Shown here piece after piece: positions 1 through 7,566 of a stretch of 64,000 nucleotides of DNA. Source of the stretch: Alphaproteobacteria bacterium (GTDB lineage: Bacteria > Pseudomonadota > Alphaproteobacteria > Sphingomonadales > Sphingomonadaceae). Within the stretch, counting starts at the first letter, position 1. Every line of letters begins with the position of its first letter. Location: NCBI GenBank assembly GCA_018823325.1, contig JAHJIJ010000015.1, positions 496,001 to 560,000 of the forward strand. Reading direction: 5' to 3'. The notes under the pieces are model-generated. The model was not told the origin of the DNA. It ran no database searches and saw only the letters and a list, made by a program, of their open reading frames with translations. Position numbers and translations under genes: made by a program.

Positions 1-375
1 GCATCCGAAGCTGCTTTGATTGCCCTTCTTCCAGTCGATCAGCAGAAAGTCGCTCGGGCCAGCCAGCTCGCCCGGATCATAGCCCACGACGAAGCCCACG
101 AAATCGTCGTCCGTGCGTGTGTTTACCGTGATCGTTCCAGACAGCTGATTACCAAACGCCGAATAATCGCTGTAAAAAACGCCGGGGTTGGAATTCAGCG
201 TCTGCAACACCGAATCATTGCCTGGCTGAACGTTCCAGGTTCCCGCACCTTCCTGCGTCCAACCAGTCAGATCGACCGGCACTTCCACGGCCATCGCCGG
301 AGCAGCCAACGCCGCTGCGCCGCACATCAGCGCCATGTGCACGCCCGTCTTTCCCATTCTTCCGATTATCGACAT
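1..375 (-). CDS. Secreted PEP-CTERM/thrombospondin-like protein, 5' part only
   Basis: The frame stays open from the ATG at 375 to the window edge, giving the first 125 residues of a longer protein. An N-terminal signal peptide is visible (hydrophobic run ALMCGAAALAAPAMA, likely cut after AMA). The mature part begins with a VDLTGWTQEGAGTWNV-type stretch and continues with SNPGVFYSDYSAFGNQLSGT and DDDFVGFVVGY, a beta-sandwich pattern I know from thrombospondin-like, often PEP-CTERM-sorted, extracellular proteins of proteobacteria. A purine-rich GGTGGGAG lies just before the ATG. Any C-terminal sorting signal would lie outside the window, so the PEP-CTERM assignment is inference from the N-terminal domain. 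Expected location is secreted or cell surface; no enzymatic role can be assigned. Confidence 0.7.
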   Translation of the reverse strand, partial: MSIIGRMGKTGVHMALMCGAAALAAPAMAVEVPVDLTGWTQEGAGTWNVQPGNDSVLQTLNSNPGVFYSDYSAFGNQLSGTITVNTRTDDDFVGFVVGYDPGELAGPSDFLLIDWKKGNQSSFGC

Positions 376-408
376 GTCATTCTCCCACCAAATGTGTCGG
401 ATGTTTGC

Positions 409-420
409 GCGGTTAACCGC
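409..420. promoter_or_regulatory. Perfect 12-bp palindrome upstream of the secreted-protein gene
   Basis: GCGGTTAACCGC is a perfect palindrome centred about 40 bp upstream of the start codon at 375. A second GTTAACC half-site follows at about 424-430. Position and symmetry fit an operator, but no regulator can be named. The rest of 421-674 shows no convincing gene. Confidence 0.35.
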
Positions 421-674
421 ACGTTAACCACCGTAGCGAAGGGGCCACCAAAATTGTAGTCCTAATTCAATGGCTTCGTGAAAATGTGTCATTGTGGAAC
501 GGGCGACGTACCTCGCTCTTTCTGTATCTGAGCGGCTTATTGGCTTCGGTTTGCGCCTTGATGAGTGCCAGACTGCCGCTCCGATTGTCGTGTTGCTCAT
601 GCTTCGAGGCCGCGCCGGCGGCAAAGGCAAAAGCAAAAGAAGCGGGTCGGACCTTGCTCCAGCAGCCACCAGCC

Positions 675-2189
675 TCAATTCACCGGCGCGCGCCGGCGAT
701 AACTCAGCGCTTCGGCCACATGCACCCGTCCCACCGTTTCCGCGTCCGCCAGATCGGCAATCGTGCGCGCCACCCTGAGCACCCTTGTGTAGCCGCGAGC
801 GCTGAGCTTCATGGCAGCGGCGGCCTGGGCGAGCAGATCCCGGCCCGGCGCATCCGGTGTGGCGTGGGCATCGAGCGCGTCGCCGGTCAGCTCTGCATTG
901 GTGCGTGCGCTGCTACCGCTCGCCGAGGCACGCGCGGTCTGGCGGGCGCGGGCCTGCGCGACGCGGGCGGCGACTTCGGCTGACCCTTCCGTGGGCGGCG
1001 GGAGCAACAGATCGGCAGCGGAGACGGCGCCGACCTCGACATGCAGGTCGATCCGGTCCAGCAGCGGCCCCGAAACCTTGGCCTGATAATCGCCCGCACA
1101 GCGCGGCGCGCGCGAGCAGGCCAGCGCGGGATCGGCCAGATGCCCGCAGCGGCAGGGATTCATTGCGGCAATGAGCTGCACCCGCGCCGGAAAGGTCACG
1201 TGTGCATTGGCGCGCGCGACGCTGACCTCGCCCGTCTCCAGCGGCTGACGCAGGCTATCGAGCACCGCGCGCTGGAACTCGGGCAGCTCATCAAGGAACA
1301 GCACGCCGAGATGCGCAAGACTGACCTCGCCCGGCTTCACCCGCAGTCCGCCACCGACCAGCGCCGCCATCGACGCACTGTGATGCGGCGCGCGATAGGG
1401 TCGGTTCTGGCTGATCCGCCCGCCCGAAAGCGTGCCGGCAACCGAGGCGACCATCGAGACTTCCAGCGCCTCGGCCGGCGTGAGCGGCGGCAAAATGCCC
1501 GGCAGGCAACTCGCCATCAGCGACTTGCCGGAGCCCGGCGGGCCGGCCATCAGCAGATTATGGGCTCCCGCCGCCGCAATCTCCAGCGCGCGCTTGGCGG
1601 TCTCCTGCCCCTTCACCAGCCGCAGGTCCGGCCCGGCCACCGGCGGCTCGACCTCGCCGGGTGCCGGGCGCGGCAGAACGGTCGCGCCCTTCAGATGATT
1701 GATGAGGCTGAGCAGATCGGGCGCAGCCAGCACGCCGTCGGACCCCGCCCATGCCGCCTCCGATCCTTGCGTCGCGGGGCAGATCAGCGTCTTTCCGGTC
1801 TGCGCGGCATGGAGCGCGGCCAGCAGCACGCCCGGCACCGGCGCCACGCGCCCATCCAGCCCCAGCTCGCCGACGACGAGATGCTCGGCCAGTTGCTCGG
1901 CATCCACTACGCCCATCGCGCCGAGCAGCGCGAGCGCGATCGGCAGATCGTAATGCGAGCCTTCCTTGGGGAGATCGGCCGGAGAGAGATTGACGGTGAT
2001 GCGCTTGGGCGGGAGCGAGAGGCCGATGGCGGCAATGGCATTGCGCACGCGCTCGCGGCTTTCGCCCACGGCCTTGTCCGCCAGCCCCACCACGATGAAA
2101 TTCGGCAGACCCGATACGAGCTGGCACTGCACTTCCACCGGGCGCGCCTCCAGCCCGAGAAACGCCACCGTTCCCACCGTCGCGACCAA
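675..2189 (-). CDS. comM: YifB/ComM family Mg-chelatase-like AAA+ ATPase
   Basis: This 504-residue protein has the full YifB/ComM layout. An N-terminal Lon-like/ChlI domain spans roughly residues 1-180. An AAA+ core follows with Walker A GPPGSGKS at 216-223, Walker B in GVLFLDELPEF, and a Cys-rich AMNPCRCGH segment. A C-terminal Mg-chelatase helical domain ends at SYRRRAPVN. In Vibrio and Haemophilus, ComM is a hexameric helicase that drives branch migration during natural transformation; the family also occurs in bacteria not known to be competent. The protein is full length for the family. It lies tail-to-head with the HxlR gene, separated by about 37 bp. The family call is firm; the recombination role is from the literature. 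Confidence 0.93.
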   Translation of the reverse strand: MVATVGTVAFLGLEARPVEVQCQLVSGLPNFIVVGLADKAVGESRERVRNAIAAIGLSLPPKRITVNLSPADLPKEGSHYDLPIALALLGAMGVVDAEQLAEHLVVGELGLDGRVAPVPGVLLAALHAAQTGKTLICPATQGSEAAWAGSDGVLAAPDLLSLINHLKGATVLPRPAPGEVEPPVAGPDLRLVKGQETAKRALEIAAAGAHNLLMAGPPGSGKSLMASCLPGILPPLTPAEALEVSMVASVAGTLSGGRISQNRPYRAPHHSASMAALVGGGLRVKPGEVSLAHLGVLFLDELPEFQRAVLDSLRQPLETGEVSVARANAHVTFPARVQLIAAMNPCRCGHLADPALACSRAPRCAGDYQAKVSGPLLDRIDLHVEVGAVSAADLLLPPPTEGSAEVAARVAQARARQTARASASGSSARTNAELTGDALDAHATPDAPGRDLLAQAAAAMKLSARGYTRVLRVARTIADLADAETVGRVHVAEALSYRRRAPVN

Positions 2190-2226
2190 GATCTGTCCCC
2201 CATTTGTTCCCTCGCCCTATGCGGGG

Positions 2227-2949
2227 TCAGGCGGTCGGAGTCGAGCCTCTTTCGGCTGGTTCATAACGGGACGGCAGCGCAAACAGCGCAACGAAGCGCT
2301 GCTCCAGAGCGGCATCGCCCTGCGCGCGCAGCATGCCAGACTCAGTGAGCTGATCGAGCGGCGCCTTACCATAGAAGCGGCGGGCCAGACCCCGCGCGGT
2401 GCCCTCATAAGCAAGATCCGGCGCGACCGCTTCGCCCGTTTCCACGTGGAACACGCCGCCCTCAACCCGCGCACGATATGGGGTGCCGTCGATCAGAAAG
2501 CCGATCCGCAACGCCATGTCGCCCGCCGCCTGCGCATCCAGATTGATCTTGAACGAGAGCATCATCGCCGTGCTGTTGAGCGGCAGCATCCGGTCGTGCC
2601 CCGGCGAGCGATAGGCCCATTTCGCCATCGCCAGCACCAGTTCTTCGGCCTCCTTGCCCCAGGGCGTGAGGCCATAGACCTGCACATTGGCCGGCGGCGG
2701 CAGGCGCAGACGCTCGACGATGTGCCGCTCCTCCAGTTCGGTCAGCCGCTGGGTGAGCACATTGGCGCTGAGGCCCGGCAGCGCCGCGCGCAGGTCCGAG
2801 AAGCGACGCGGGCCGAGCAGAAGCTCGCGAATGACAAGCAGCGCCCAGCGCTCGCCGACCAGATCGAGGCCATGCGCCAGGCCGCAGGCATCTTCAAAGC
2901 GCCGCTTTTGCGGGAGTTTCGACTGTGTAGTTATTTTTTCTAACTCCAT
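2227..2949 (-). CDS. HxlR-type winged-helix regulator with C-terminal extension
   Basis: Residues about 15-115 form an HxlR DNA-binding domain: RFEDACGLAHGLDLVGERWA, then LVIRELLLGPRRFSDLR, LSANVLTQRLTELEE and a wing ending in YGLTPWG. The family is usually 100-130 residues. This one is 240 residues, and its second half (LSFKINLDAQ, FLIDGTPYRARV) resembles the SCP2-like ligand-binding domain of longer HxlR members, so it may sense a hydrophobic ligand. It is transcribed away from the gene cluster starting at 3037, with an 87-bp shared intergenic region, the classic position for a local regulator. Control of that cluster is inferred from position only. The ATG at 2949 is the first start in frame. 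Confidence 0.85.
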   Translation of the reverse strand: MELEKITTQSKLPQKRRFEDACGLAHGLDLVGERWALLVIRELLLGPRRFSDLRAALPGLSANVLTQRLTELEERHIVERLRLPPPANVQVYGLTPWGKEAEELVLAMAKWAYRSPGHDRMLPLNSTAMMLSFKINLDAQAAGDMALRIGFLIDGTPYRARVEGGVFHVETGEAVAPDLAYEGTARGLARRFYGKAPLDQLTESGMLRAQGDAALEQRFVALFALPSRYEPAERGSTPTA

Positions 2950-3036
2950 GGTTGCAATATCTATGTTCGATGGGCAGGATCGTCAAGGTCAGGTGATTCG
3001 GGTGGGGCCGATACTGCGAGAGGACGGGTAGCTGCC

Positions 3037-3450
3037 ATGGAACGCATGATTTTCATCAATTTGCCGGTTACGGATCTCGCCCGCTCGAAGCGCTTCTATG
3101 AGGCGATCGGCGCGGTCAATGATCCGCAATTCACAGATGAGAGCGCCGCGATGATGCGCTTTTCCGACACCATCTGCGTGATGCTGCTGACGCGCGAGCG
3201 CTTCGCCAGCTTCACGCCTCGGAAGATTCCCGATGCCCATGAGAGCGCTCAGGTGCTGCTCGCGCTCAGCGAGGAAAGCCGCGATGCGGTGGATTCGATG
3301 ACGAAGCGTGCAGCCGAAGCGGGCGGCACGGCCGATCCCAATCCGGTGCAGGACCATGGCTTCATGTATGGCCGCAGCTTCGCCGATCCAGATGGCCACA
3401 TCTGGGAGACGGCGTGGATGGACATGTCCGCAATCTCGCAACCGGCCTGA
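3037..3450 (+). CDS. VOC family (glyoxalase/bleomycin-resistance fold) protein
   Basis: This 137-residue single-domain VOC protein starts with FINLPVTDLARSKRFYEAIG, the first beta-alpha-beta unit of the fold. It ends with the paired motif FADPDGHIWE, whose Glu is a usual metal-ligand position. VOC proteins bind a divalent metal and act as lyases, isomerases, dioxygenases or drug-binding proteins; the substrate cannot be read from sequence. It is the first gene of a seven-gene run on this strand and faces the HxlR gene. It is followed after 22 bp by the DUF4287 gene. A role in detoxification is inferred from the two downstream glutathione transferases and two further VOC proteins. Confidence 0.85.
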   Translation: MERMIFINLPVTDLARSKRFYEAIGAVNDPQFTDESAAMMRFSDTICVMLLTRERFASFTPRKIPDAHESAQVLLALSEESRDAVDSMTKRAAEAGGTADPNPVQDHGFMYGRSFADPDGHIWETAWMDMSAISQPA

Positions 3451-3472
3451 GCGCCCGGCAGGAGATGCAGCC

Positions 3473-3703
3473 ATGTCCTTTCAGGCCTATCTCGACACGA
3501 TCAAGGCGAAAACCGGCCAGTCGCCGGATGACCTGCGTGCTTACGCCGCCTTCCAGGGTTTCCTCGACGAGGAGAAGAAGCTGCGCCCGGACGTGAAGGC
3601 CGCAACGCTGGTTGCGAGTCTCAAGCGCGATTTCGACCTGGGCCATGGCCACGCCATGGCGGTCTATGCCCTGCTCAAGGGCATCCGCAAGGAAGGCGAC
3701 TGA
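3473..3703 (+). CDS. DUF4287 small protein
   Basis: A 76-residue protein beginning MSFQAYLDTIKAKTGQSP and containing GHGHAMAVYALLKG near its end matches the DUF4287 family as I know it; members are small, helical and of unknown function. The start at 3473 follows a GGAGATG stretch. It sits between a VOC gene and a glutathione transferase gene in the HxlR-flanked cluster, so it is probably co-transcribed with them. In other bacteria DUF4287 is sometimes found beside or fused to other small stress or antibiotic-response proteins. No catalytic residues are evident. The gene assignment is good; the function is unknown. Confidence 0.8.
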   Translation: MSFQAYLDTIKAKTGQSPDDLRAYAAFQGFLDEEKKLRPDVKAATLVASLKRDFDLGHGHAMAVYALLKGIRKEGD

Positions 3704-3746
3704 TCCAATTCCGGGCGCTTTTGCGTCCCAAGGAAAGGAGTTTCAT

Positions 3747-4430
3747 ATGCCACAGAAGAATGACGCCTCGATTGAGGTGACGGGTTTCGAATGGGTGCCG
3801 TCCTTCGCCCGGGGCCGTGTACGCGATCTGCGGGTGCGCTGGGCGCTGGAGGAAATCGGCCTCGACTATCGGTCTAGACTCATCAGCGCGATGGACCGGC
3901 CCGCGGATTATTATCGCGAGCAGCCCTTCGGTCAGGTGCCATATTATCGCGAGGGCGACATCGCCCTGTTCGAGAGCGGCGCCATCGCGCTGCACATTGC
4001 GGAGAAAGACGAGCGGCTGATGCCGCGCGATCCGGCCGGACGCGGGCGGGCGATCACTTGGGTGGTCGCGGCGCTGAACAGCATCGAGCCCGGCATCATG
4101 CATCTGATCGATATCGACCTGTTCTGCGCCGGACAGGAATGGGCGAAGCTGCGCCGCCCGGACGCCGTGAAGCAGATGGAAAAGCGCCTCGATCAGCTCG
4201 CCAATATGCTGGGCGAAAAGGACTGGCTGGAAGGACGCTTTACCGTGGGCGACCTCATGATGGTTTCGGTGTTGCGCATTCTGTCGCCTGATCAGGTCAC
4301 CATGCCCCGAGCACTCGCAAACTATGTCGCGCGCGGCGAAGCGCGCCCCGCTTTCAAGGCCGCTTTGGCGGCGCAAATGGCCGACTTCCTCCCCGACGAA
4401 GCGGTCAAAATGGAAGGAGTACCCGCATGA
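3747..4430 (+). CDS. Glutathione S-transferase family protein
   Basis: This 227-residue protein has a GST thioredoxin-like N-terminal domain (RGRVRDLRVRWALEEIGLDY, then PFGQVPYYREGDIALFESGA, where the Pro of QVPYY and the Glu-Ser of FESGA sit at glutathione-binding positions). An all-helical C-terminal domain carries the N-capping motif FTVGDLMMVSVLR. The ATG at 3747 follows a clear AAGGAAAGGAG ribosome site. Its 3' end overlaps the DUF1428 start by 4 bp (ATGA), which implies translational coupling. GSTs conjugate or reduce electrophiles with glutathione in the cytosol; the substrate is unknown. A second GST ends the same cluster. Confidence 0.9.
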   Translation: MPQKNDASIEVTGFEWVPSFARGRVRDLRVRWALEEIGLDYRSRLISAMDRPADYYREQPFGQVPYYREGDIALFESGAIALHIAEKDERLMPRDPAGRGRAITWVVAALNSIEPGIMHLIDIDLFCAGQEWAKLRRPDAVKQMEKRLDQLANMLGEKDWLEGRFTVGDLMMVSVLRILSPDQVTMPRALANYVARGEARPAFKAALAAQMADFLPDEAVKMEGVPA

Positions 4431-4786
4431 CCTATCTCGATGGAATCCTCGTGCCCGTGAAGCCGGGCCGCAAGGACGATTATCTCAAGATGGCCCGAGC
4501 CATTGATCCGGTGTTCCTCGAATATGGCGCGCTGCGCGTGGTCGAGGCGTGGAACGACGATGTGAAGCCCGGCAAGACAAATGACATGCGCACCGCCGTG
4601 ATGGCGGAAGAGGGCGAGGATGTCGTCTTCTCCTGGATCGAATGGCCCGACAAGGCGACGCGCGATTCCGGCTGGGAGAAGCTGATGGCCGATGAGCGCA
4701 TGGCCCATGCACCCGAGGACAATCCGATGGCCGGCGCCCGCATGATCTACGGCGGCTTCACCGTCGTGCTGGACGAGAAGAAATAG
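4427..4786 (+). CDS. DUF1428 family protein
   Basis: A 119-residue protein with the DUF1428 signature. MTYLDGILVPV opens it, a central WNDDVKPGKTNDMRTAV segment follows, and MAGARMIYGGF closes it. The fold is a ferredoxin-like alpha/beta (dimeric alpha-beta barrel) type and no enzyme activity is established for the family. Its start codon overlaps the stop of the preceding glutathione transferase gene, so the two are almost certainly made from one transcript. The next gene begins 24 bp downstream with its own GGAG site. The family is often found near GST and VOC genes in proteobacteria, in keeping with a stress or detoxification setting, but this is context only. Confidence 0.87.
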   Translation: MTYLDGILVPVKPGRKDDYLKMARAIDPVFLEYGALRVVEAWNDDVKPGKTNDMRTAVMAEEGEDVVFSWIEWPDKATRDSGWEKLMADERMAHAPEDNPMAGARMIYGGFTVVLDEKK

Positions 4787-4809
4787 GCGGACAACGCAGG
4801 AGAAAGCCC

Positions 4810-5580
4810 ATGACCAACAAACAGGGCGAGTTCATCTGGTATGAGCTGATGACCACCGATATCGAAGCCGCCCGCGCCTTTTATGGCGCGGTGGTCGGCT
4901 GGACGATCAGCGACCGCAGCGACATGCCGGGCATGGATTACCGGATGATCCGCGCCGCGGATGGCGACGTGGCCGGTCTGATGGCGCTCGATGACGAGAT
5001 GATTGCCGGCGGAGGCCGACCGATCTGGGTCGGCTATATCGGCGTGGAGGATGTGGACGCCATAGCGGCGGCCATCCCGTCCATGGGCGGCAAGATCTAC
5101 GTGCCGCCACAGGACATTCCCGGTGTCGGGCGCTTCGCCATGGCGGCCGATCCACATGGCGCACCCTTCTACATCATGCGCGGCAGCGTGGAGGGCGGGG
5201 TGAGCCGATCCTTCTCGGCGGACGCGCTCGGCCATTGCAGCTGGAACGAGCTGTCTTCGCCGGACCAGAAGACCGCGCTCAACTTCTACATGGGGCTGTT
5301 CGGCTGGACCAATCCCTCTTCCATGCCGATGGGGCCGATGGGCGACTATCGCTTCCTCTTCGTCGATGACATGCGCATCGGCGCGAGCATGGAGCAGAAG
5401 GACCAGCCGGCGGAATGGCGCTTTTATTTCACCGTCCCTTCCATCGCGGCGGCGATGGAGGCGGTGACGGCGCATGGCGGCGCGATCATCAGTGGCCCGC
5501 ACGATGTCCCCGAGGGTGGGAAGATCATCATTGGCACCGATCCGCAAGGCGCCCGTTTCGCACTGGTTGGTGGGGAATGA
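4810..5580 (+). CDS. Two-domain VOC family protein
   Basis: 256 residues make two tandem VOC units. The first begins GEFIWYELMTTDIEAARAFY (about residues 6-25), and the second begins about residue 140 with CSWNELSSPDQKTALNFYMG. Each ends with a metal-ligand-like segment, AADPHGAPF in the first and GTDPQGARFALVGG in the second. This arrangement is typical of the CFP-30B-like/PA2721-like subgroup annotated as glyoxalase or bleomycin resistance protein. The final residues after DPxGA are Pro-Phe and Arg-Phe rather than an obvious Glu ligand, so catalysis is uncertain. It is the fifth gene of the HxlR-flanked cluster, and its stop codon abuts the ribosome site of the next VOC gene. Confidence 0.88.
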   Translation: MTNKQGEFIWYELMTTDIEAARAFYGAVVGWTISDRSDMPGMDYRMIRAADGDVAGLMALDDEMIAGGGRPIWVGYIGVEDVDAIAAAIPSMGGKIYVPPQDIPGVGRFAMAADPHGAPFYIMRGSVEGGVSRSFSADALGHCSWNELSSPDQKTALNFYMGLFGWTNPSSMPMGPMGDYRFLFVDDMRIGASMEQKDQPAEWRFYFTVPSIAAAMEAVTAHGGAIISGPHDVPEGGKIIIGTDPQGARFALVGGE

Positions 5581-5591
5581 AGGAGGCGCGC

Positions 5592-6083
5592 ATGGCCAGC
5601 CCGATCACGCCGTGCATCTGGATGGACGGCACCGCCGAGGAAGTAGCGACCTTCTATGTGTCGCTCTTCCCCAACTCGCGGATCGACCGGATCAGCCGCT
5701 ATGCGGCAGACTCGCCCTTTCCGCCGAGCTTCCCGGCGGGGACGGCCATGCTCGTTCTCTTCACGCTCGATGGGCGGCCCTTCTCGTCGCTCAACGGCGG
5801 CCCGATGTTTCCCCAGACCGAGGCGGTATCGTTCGTCATTCCGGTGGAGGATCAGGCCGAGCTTGATCGATACTGGAATGCCCTCACCGCCGATGGCGGC
5901 GCGGAGAGCATGTGCGGCTGGTGCAAAGACCGCTTCGGCGTTTCCTGGCAAGTCGTCCCGCGCAAGCTGCTGGAGATGCAGGCCAGTGAGGATGCCGCCG
6001 CTGTCCACCGCCTGAACAGCGCGATCATGACGATGCGCAAGCTGAATATCGCCGCACTTGAGGCGGCATTTTCGGGAGATTGA
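5592..6083 (+). CDS. VOC/PhnB-like protein (3-demethylubiquinone methyltransferase-like fold)
   Basis: A 163-residue protein with the PhnB-type VOC signature. It shows ITPCIWMDGTAEEVATFYVS near the start, FTLDGRPFSSLNGGP in the middle, and DRFGVSWQVVPRKLLEM. The WCKDRFGVSWQ segment is the family hallmark. The start at 5592 is chosen because AGGAGG lies at 5581-5586, five bases upstream; an in-frame ATG at 5577 overlaps the previous stop but has no ribosome site. Despite the database name, these proteins lack a methyltransferase fold and their activity is unknown. It is the sixth gene of the cluster, and the following GST begins 3 bp after its stop. Confidence 0.88.
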   Translation: MASPITPCIWMDGTAEEVATFYVSLFPNSRIDRISRYAADSPFPPSFPAGTAMLVLFTLDGRPFSSLNGGPMFPQTEAVSFVIPVEDQAELDRYWNALTADGGAESMCGWCKDRFGVSWQVVPRKLLEMQASEDAAAVHRLNSAIMTMRKLNIAALEAAFSGD

Positions 6084-6086
6084 TGC

Positions 6087-6743
6087 TTGAGTTACATCCT
6101 CTACGCCCACCCCTTCTCCAGCTACAGCTGGAAGGCCATGATTGCACTCCACGAAAAGGAGTTGCCCTACGAATTACGCGTGGTTGAGGACGAGAGCGTC
6201 ATGACGCAGCTGCGCCGGCACTGGCCGCTGGGCAAATTCCCCGTGCTGGTCGATGAAGACGCACCGGTGATCGAGGCGACGACGATCATCGAATATCTGG
6301 ACCTGCGCCATTATGAGCGCGCGCCGCTCATTCCGGCCAATGCGGTCGATGCGCTGGACGTGCGGTTCATGGACCGCGTGTTCGACAATCATGTGATGAC
6401 GCCGATGCAGGCGGTGGTGACAGAAGCCCTGCCGCACCTCATCGGCACCAGCGATCCGGTGCGGGCGCAGAAGGCGCGCGAGGCGCTGGAGACAATCTAT
6501 GGCTGGCTGGAAGCGCGCCTCGCCGGACGGCTCTGGGCGTGCAGCGCCGGCTTCAGCCTGGCCGATTGCGCGGCTGCGCCCTCACTCTTCTATGCCGACT
6601 GGGTTCACCCGATCGGCGATCGCTATCCGGAACTGCGGGCCTATCGAACCCGGCTGAACGAGCGGCCATCCGTGGCCCGCTGCATCGAGGGCGCACGGCC
6701 CTATCGTCACTACTTCCCGCTCGGGGCGCCTAATCAGGACTGA
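6087..6743 (+). CDS. Glutathione S-transferase family protein
   Basis: 218 residues with a typical GST layout: ILYAHPFSSYSWKAMIALHE at the N-terminus, GKFPVLVDEDAPVIEATTII as the glutathione-binding loop (cis-Pro of FPVL, Glu-Ala in place of the common Glu-Ser), and a helical C-terminal domain with FSLADCAAAPSLF. Translation must start at the TTG at 6087, because an in-frame stop lies immediately upstream and no ATG fits before the conserved first strand. It closes the HxlR-flanked cluster and is followed by a convergent terminator hairpin. Substrate unknown. Confidence 0.88.
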   Translation: MSYILYAHPFSSYSWKAMIALHEKELPYELRVVEDESVMTQLRRHWPLGKFPVLVDEDAPVIEATTIIEYLDLRHYERAPLIPANAVDALDVRFMDRVFDNHVMTPMQAVVTEALPHLIGTSDPVRAQKAREALETIYGWLEARLAGRLWACSAGFSLADCAAAPSLFYADWVHPIGDRYPELRAYRTRLNERPSVARCIEGARPYRHYFPLGAPNQD

Positions 6744-6765
6744 AGCCTGCTGGCGCACGGCCACC

Positions 6766-6791
6766 GGGGGCAAGCTCTTCCGCTCGCCCCC
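6766..6791. terminator. Probable convergent terminator hairpin
   Basis: GGGGGCAAGC pairs with GCTCGCCCCC across a 6-base loop, with one mismatch. It lies between the converging GST gene and the small secreted-protein gene. There is no long T run, so it may act on both strands only weakly. Confidence 0.5.
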
Positions 6792-6815
6792 AGTTCGCCA
6801 AATTCCGAGCCATTC

Positions 6816-7115
6816 TCAATTCTTGCTGGCAACCTTGGTATCGGGGCCGGTGATCAGACGCACTTCCTCGCCTTCGCCCTCGATGCGCGCGCCGGCATAG
6901 CTCAGTTCTTTCTCCGTCACGCAGACGCGGCGCTGCATGCGCGATCCGGTAACGTCCTGCTTAAAGCAGTAGAAGGTGTTCCCACCCCGCTTGAGCACCT
7001 TGGCGCGAATCTGGTTGGTGCCGTCAGCAGCCGGCGCGGCAAGGGCAGGCTGGGCGAGCGGCAGCAGAGCAACGGCAGCGACTGCGGCGATCAGGTTAAA
7101 CTTGCTGGACATCAT
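6816..7115 (-). CDS. Small exported protein of unknown function
   Basis: 99 residues from the ATG at 7115, preceded by a GAGGAG ribosome site. Residues 1-27 form a clear signal peptide (KFNLIAAVAAVALLPLAQPALA, cleavage after ALA). The mature part of about 70 residues contains NTFYCFKQDVTGSRMQRRVC with two cysteines 16 residues apart, likely forming a periplasmic disulfide. It then has a basic/acidic tail. This pattern (a short periplasmic protein with one Cys pair around FYC...RVC) recurs in sphingomonads, but I know of no function. It is transcribed alone, facing the GST cluster. An upstream in-frame start at 7172 would place the signal peptide 19 residues in and is unlikely. Confidence 0.72.
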   Translation of the reverse strand: MMSSKFNLIAAVAAVALLPLAQPALAAPAADGTNQIRAKVLKRGGNTFYCFKQDVTGSRMQRRVCVTEKELSYAGARIEGEGEEVRLITGPDTKVASKN

Positions 7116-7503
7116 TCTTCTCCTCAACTGAATCCCTGTCAGCCAAAGTGACCGACACCGGGCACAGTGCATTAAGCGTGCCAGACAGTAGAATTACGCT
7201 ATTTCAGTATCTTGTAAGAAACCGAACATAGCATCCCGAAATTAGCAATCCTGCAAATTGGTCTGATCTGCTGAAATTTGGCGAAATGCGCGAGATCTTT
7301 CGGCGCTATCCGCCGCCAAACCACAGGCAATATTGACCTGTCCTACCCGCGCTGAGCTGTGGCATGGCATCACCCCTGCGCAACGCCGTGGTCCGCGAAG
7401 GCGTGGTGCAGCGAGAGGAAACAATTTTATTTACCCCGTAACCTTCGTAACCTTTTGATGGGGACGGGACGACGCCGATCAGGCGGGGAGAGGAGGCGAG
7501 ACC
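7116..7503. other. Intergenic region between divergent genes
   Basis: This 388-bp stretch separates the small exported protein from the lactate dehydrogenase unit. It is locally AT-richer around 7190-7260 and 7420-7450 than its surroundings, as expected for promoters. No convincing gene or RNA structure was found. Short frames of about 60 codons on either strand have no ribosome site or recognisable product. Confidence 0.5.
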
Positions 7504-7566
7504 ATGGGCATGACAAGCCGATCGAAGCGGGAGACTCACAGCCGATTGGCGGGGGCGCATCGCTAA
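7504..7566 (+). CDS. 20-codon minicistron directly upstream of lldD
   Basis: ATG at 7504 opens a frame coding MGMTSRSKRETHSRLAGAHR, stopped by TAA at 7564-7566, which is immediately followed by the lldD ATG at 7567. The best ribosome site in the area (GGAGAGGAGG, about 7490-7498) serves this small frame, whereas lldD itself has only a weak GGGGGCG well upstream. This layout implies that ribosomes reach lldD by finishing the small frame. The peptide is basic and hydrophilic with no known relatives. It may be a coupling or regulatory leader or may be fortuitous. Confidence 0.45.
   Translation: MGMTSRSKRETHSRLAGAHR

Noticed and set aside
494..778. 94-codon frame starting ERATYLALSVSERLIGFG
   Set aside because: The N-terminal part looks somewhat protein-like, but there is only a GTG start, no ribosome site, a low-complexity tail and overlap with the 3' end of comM.
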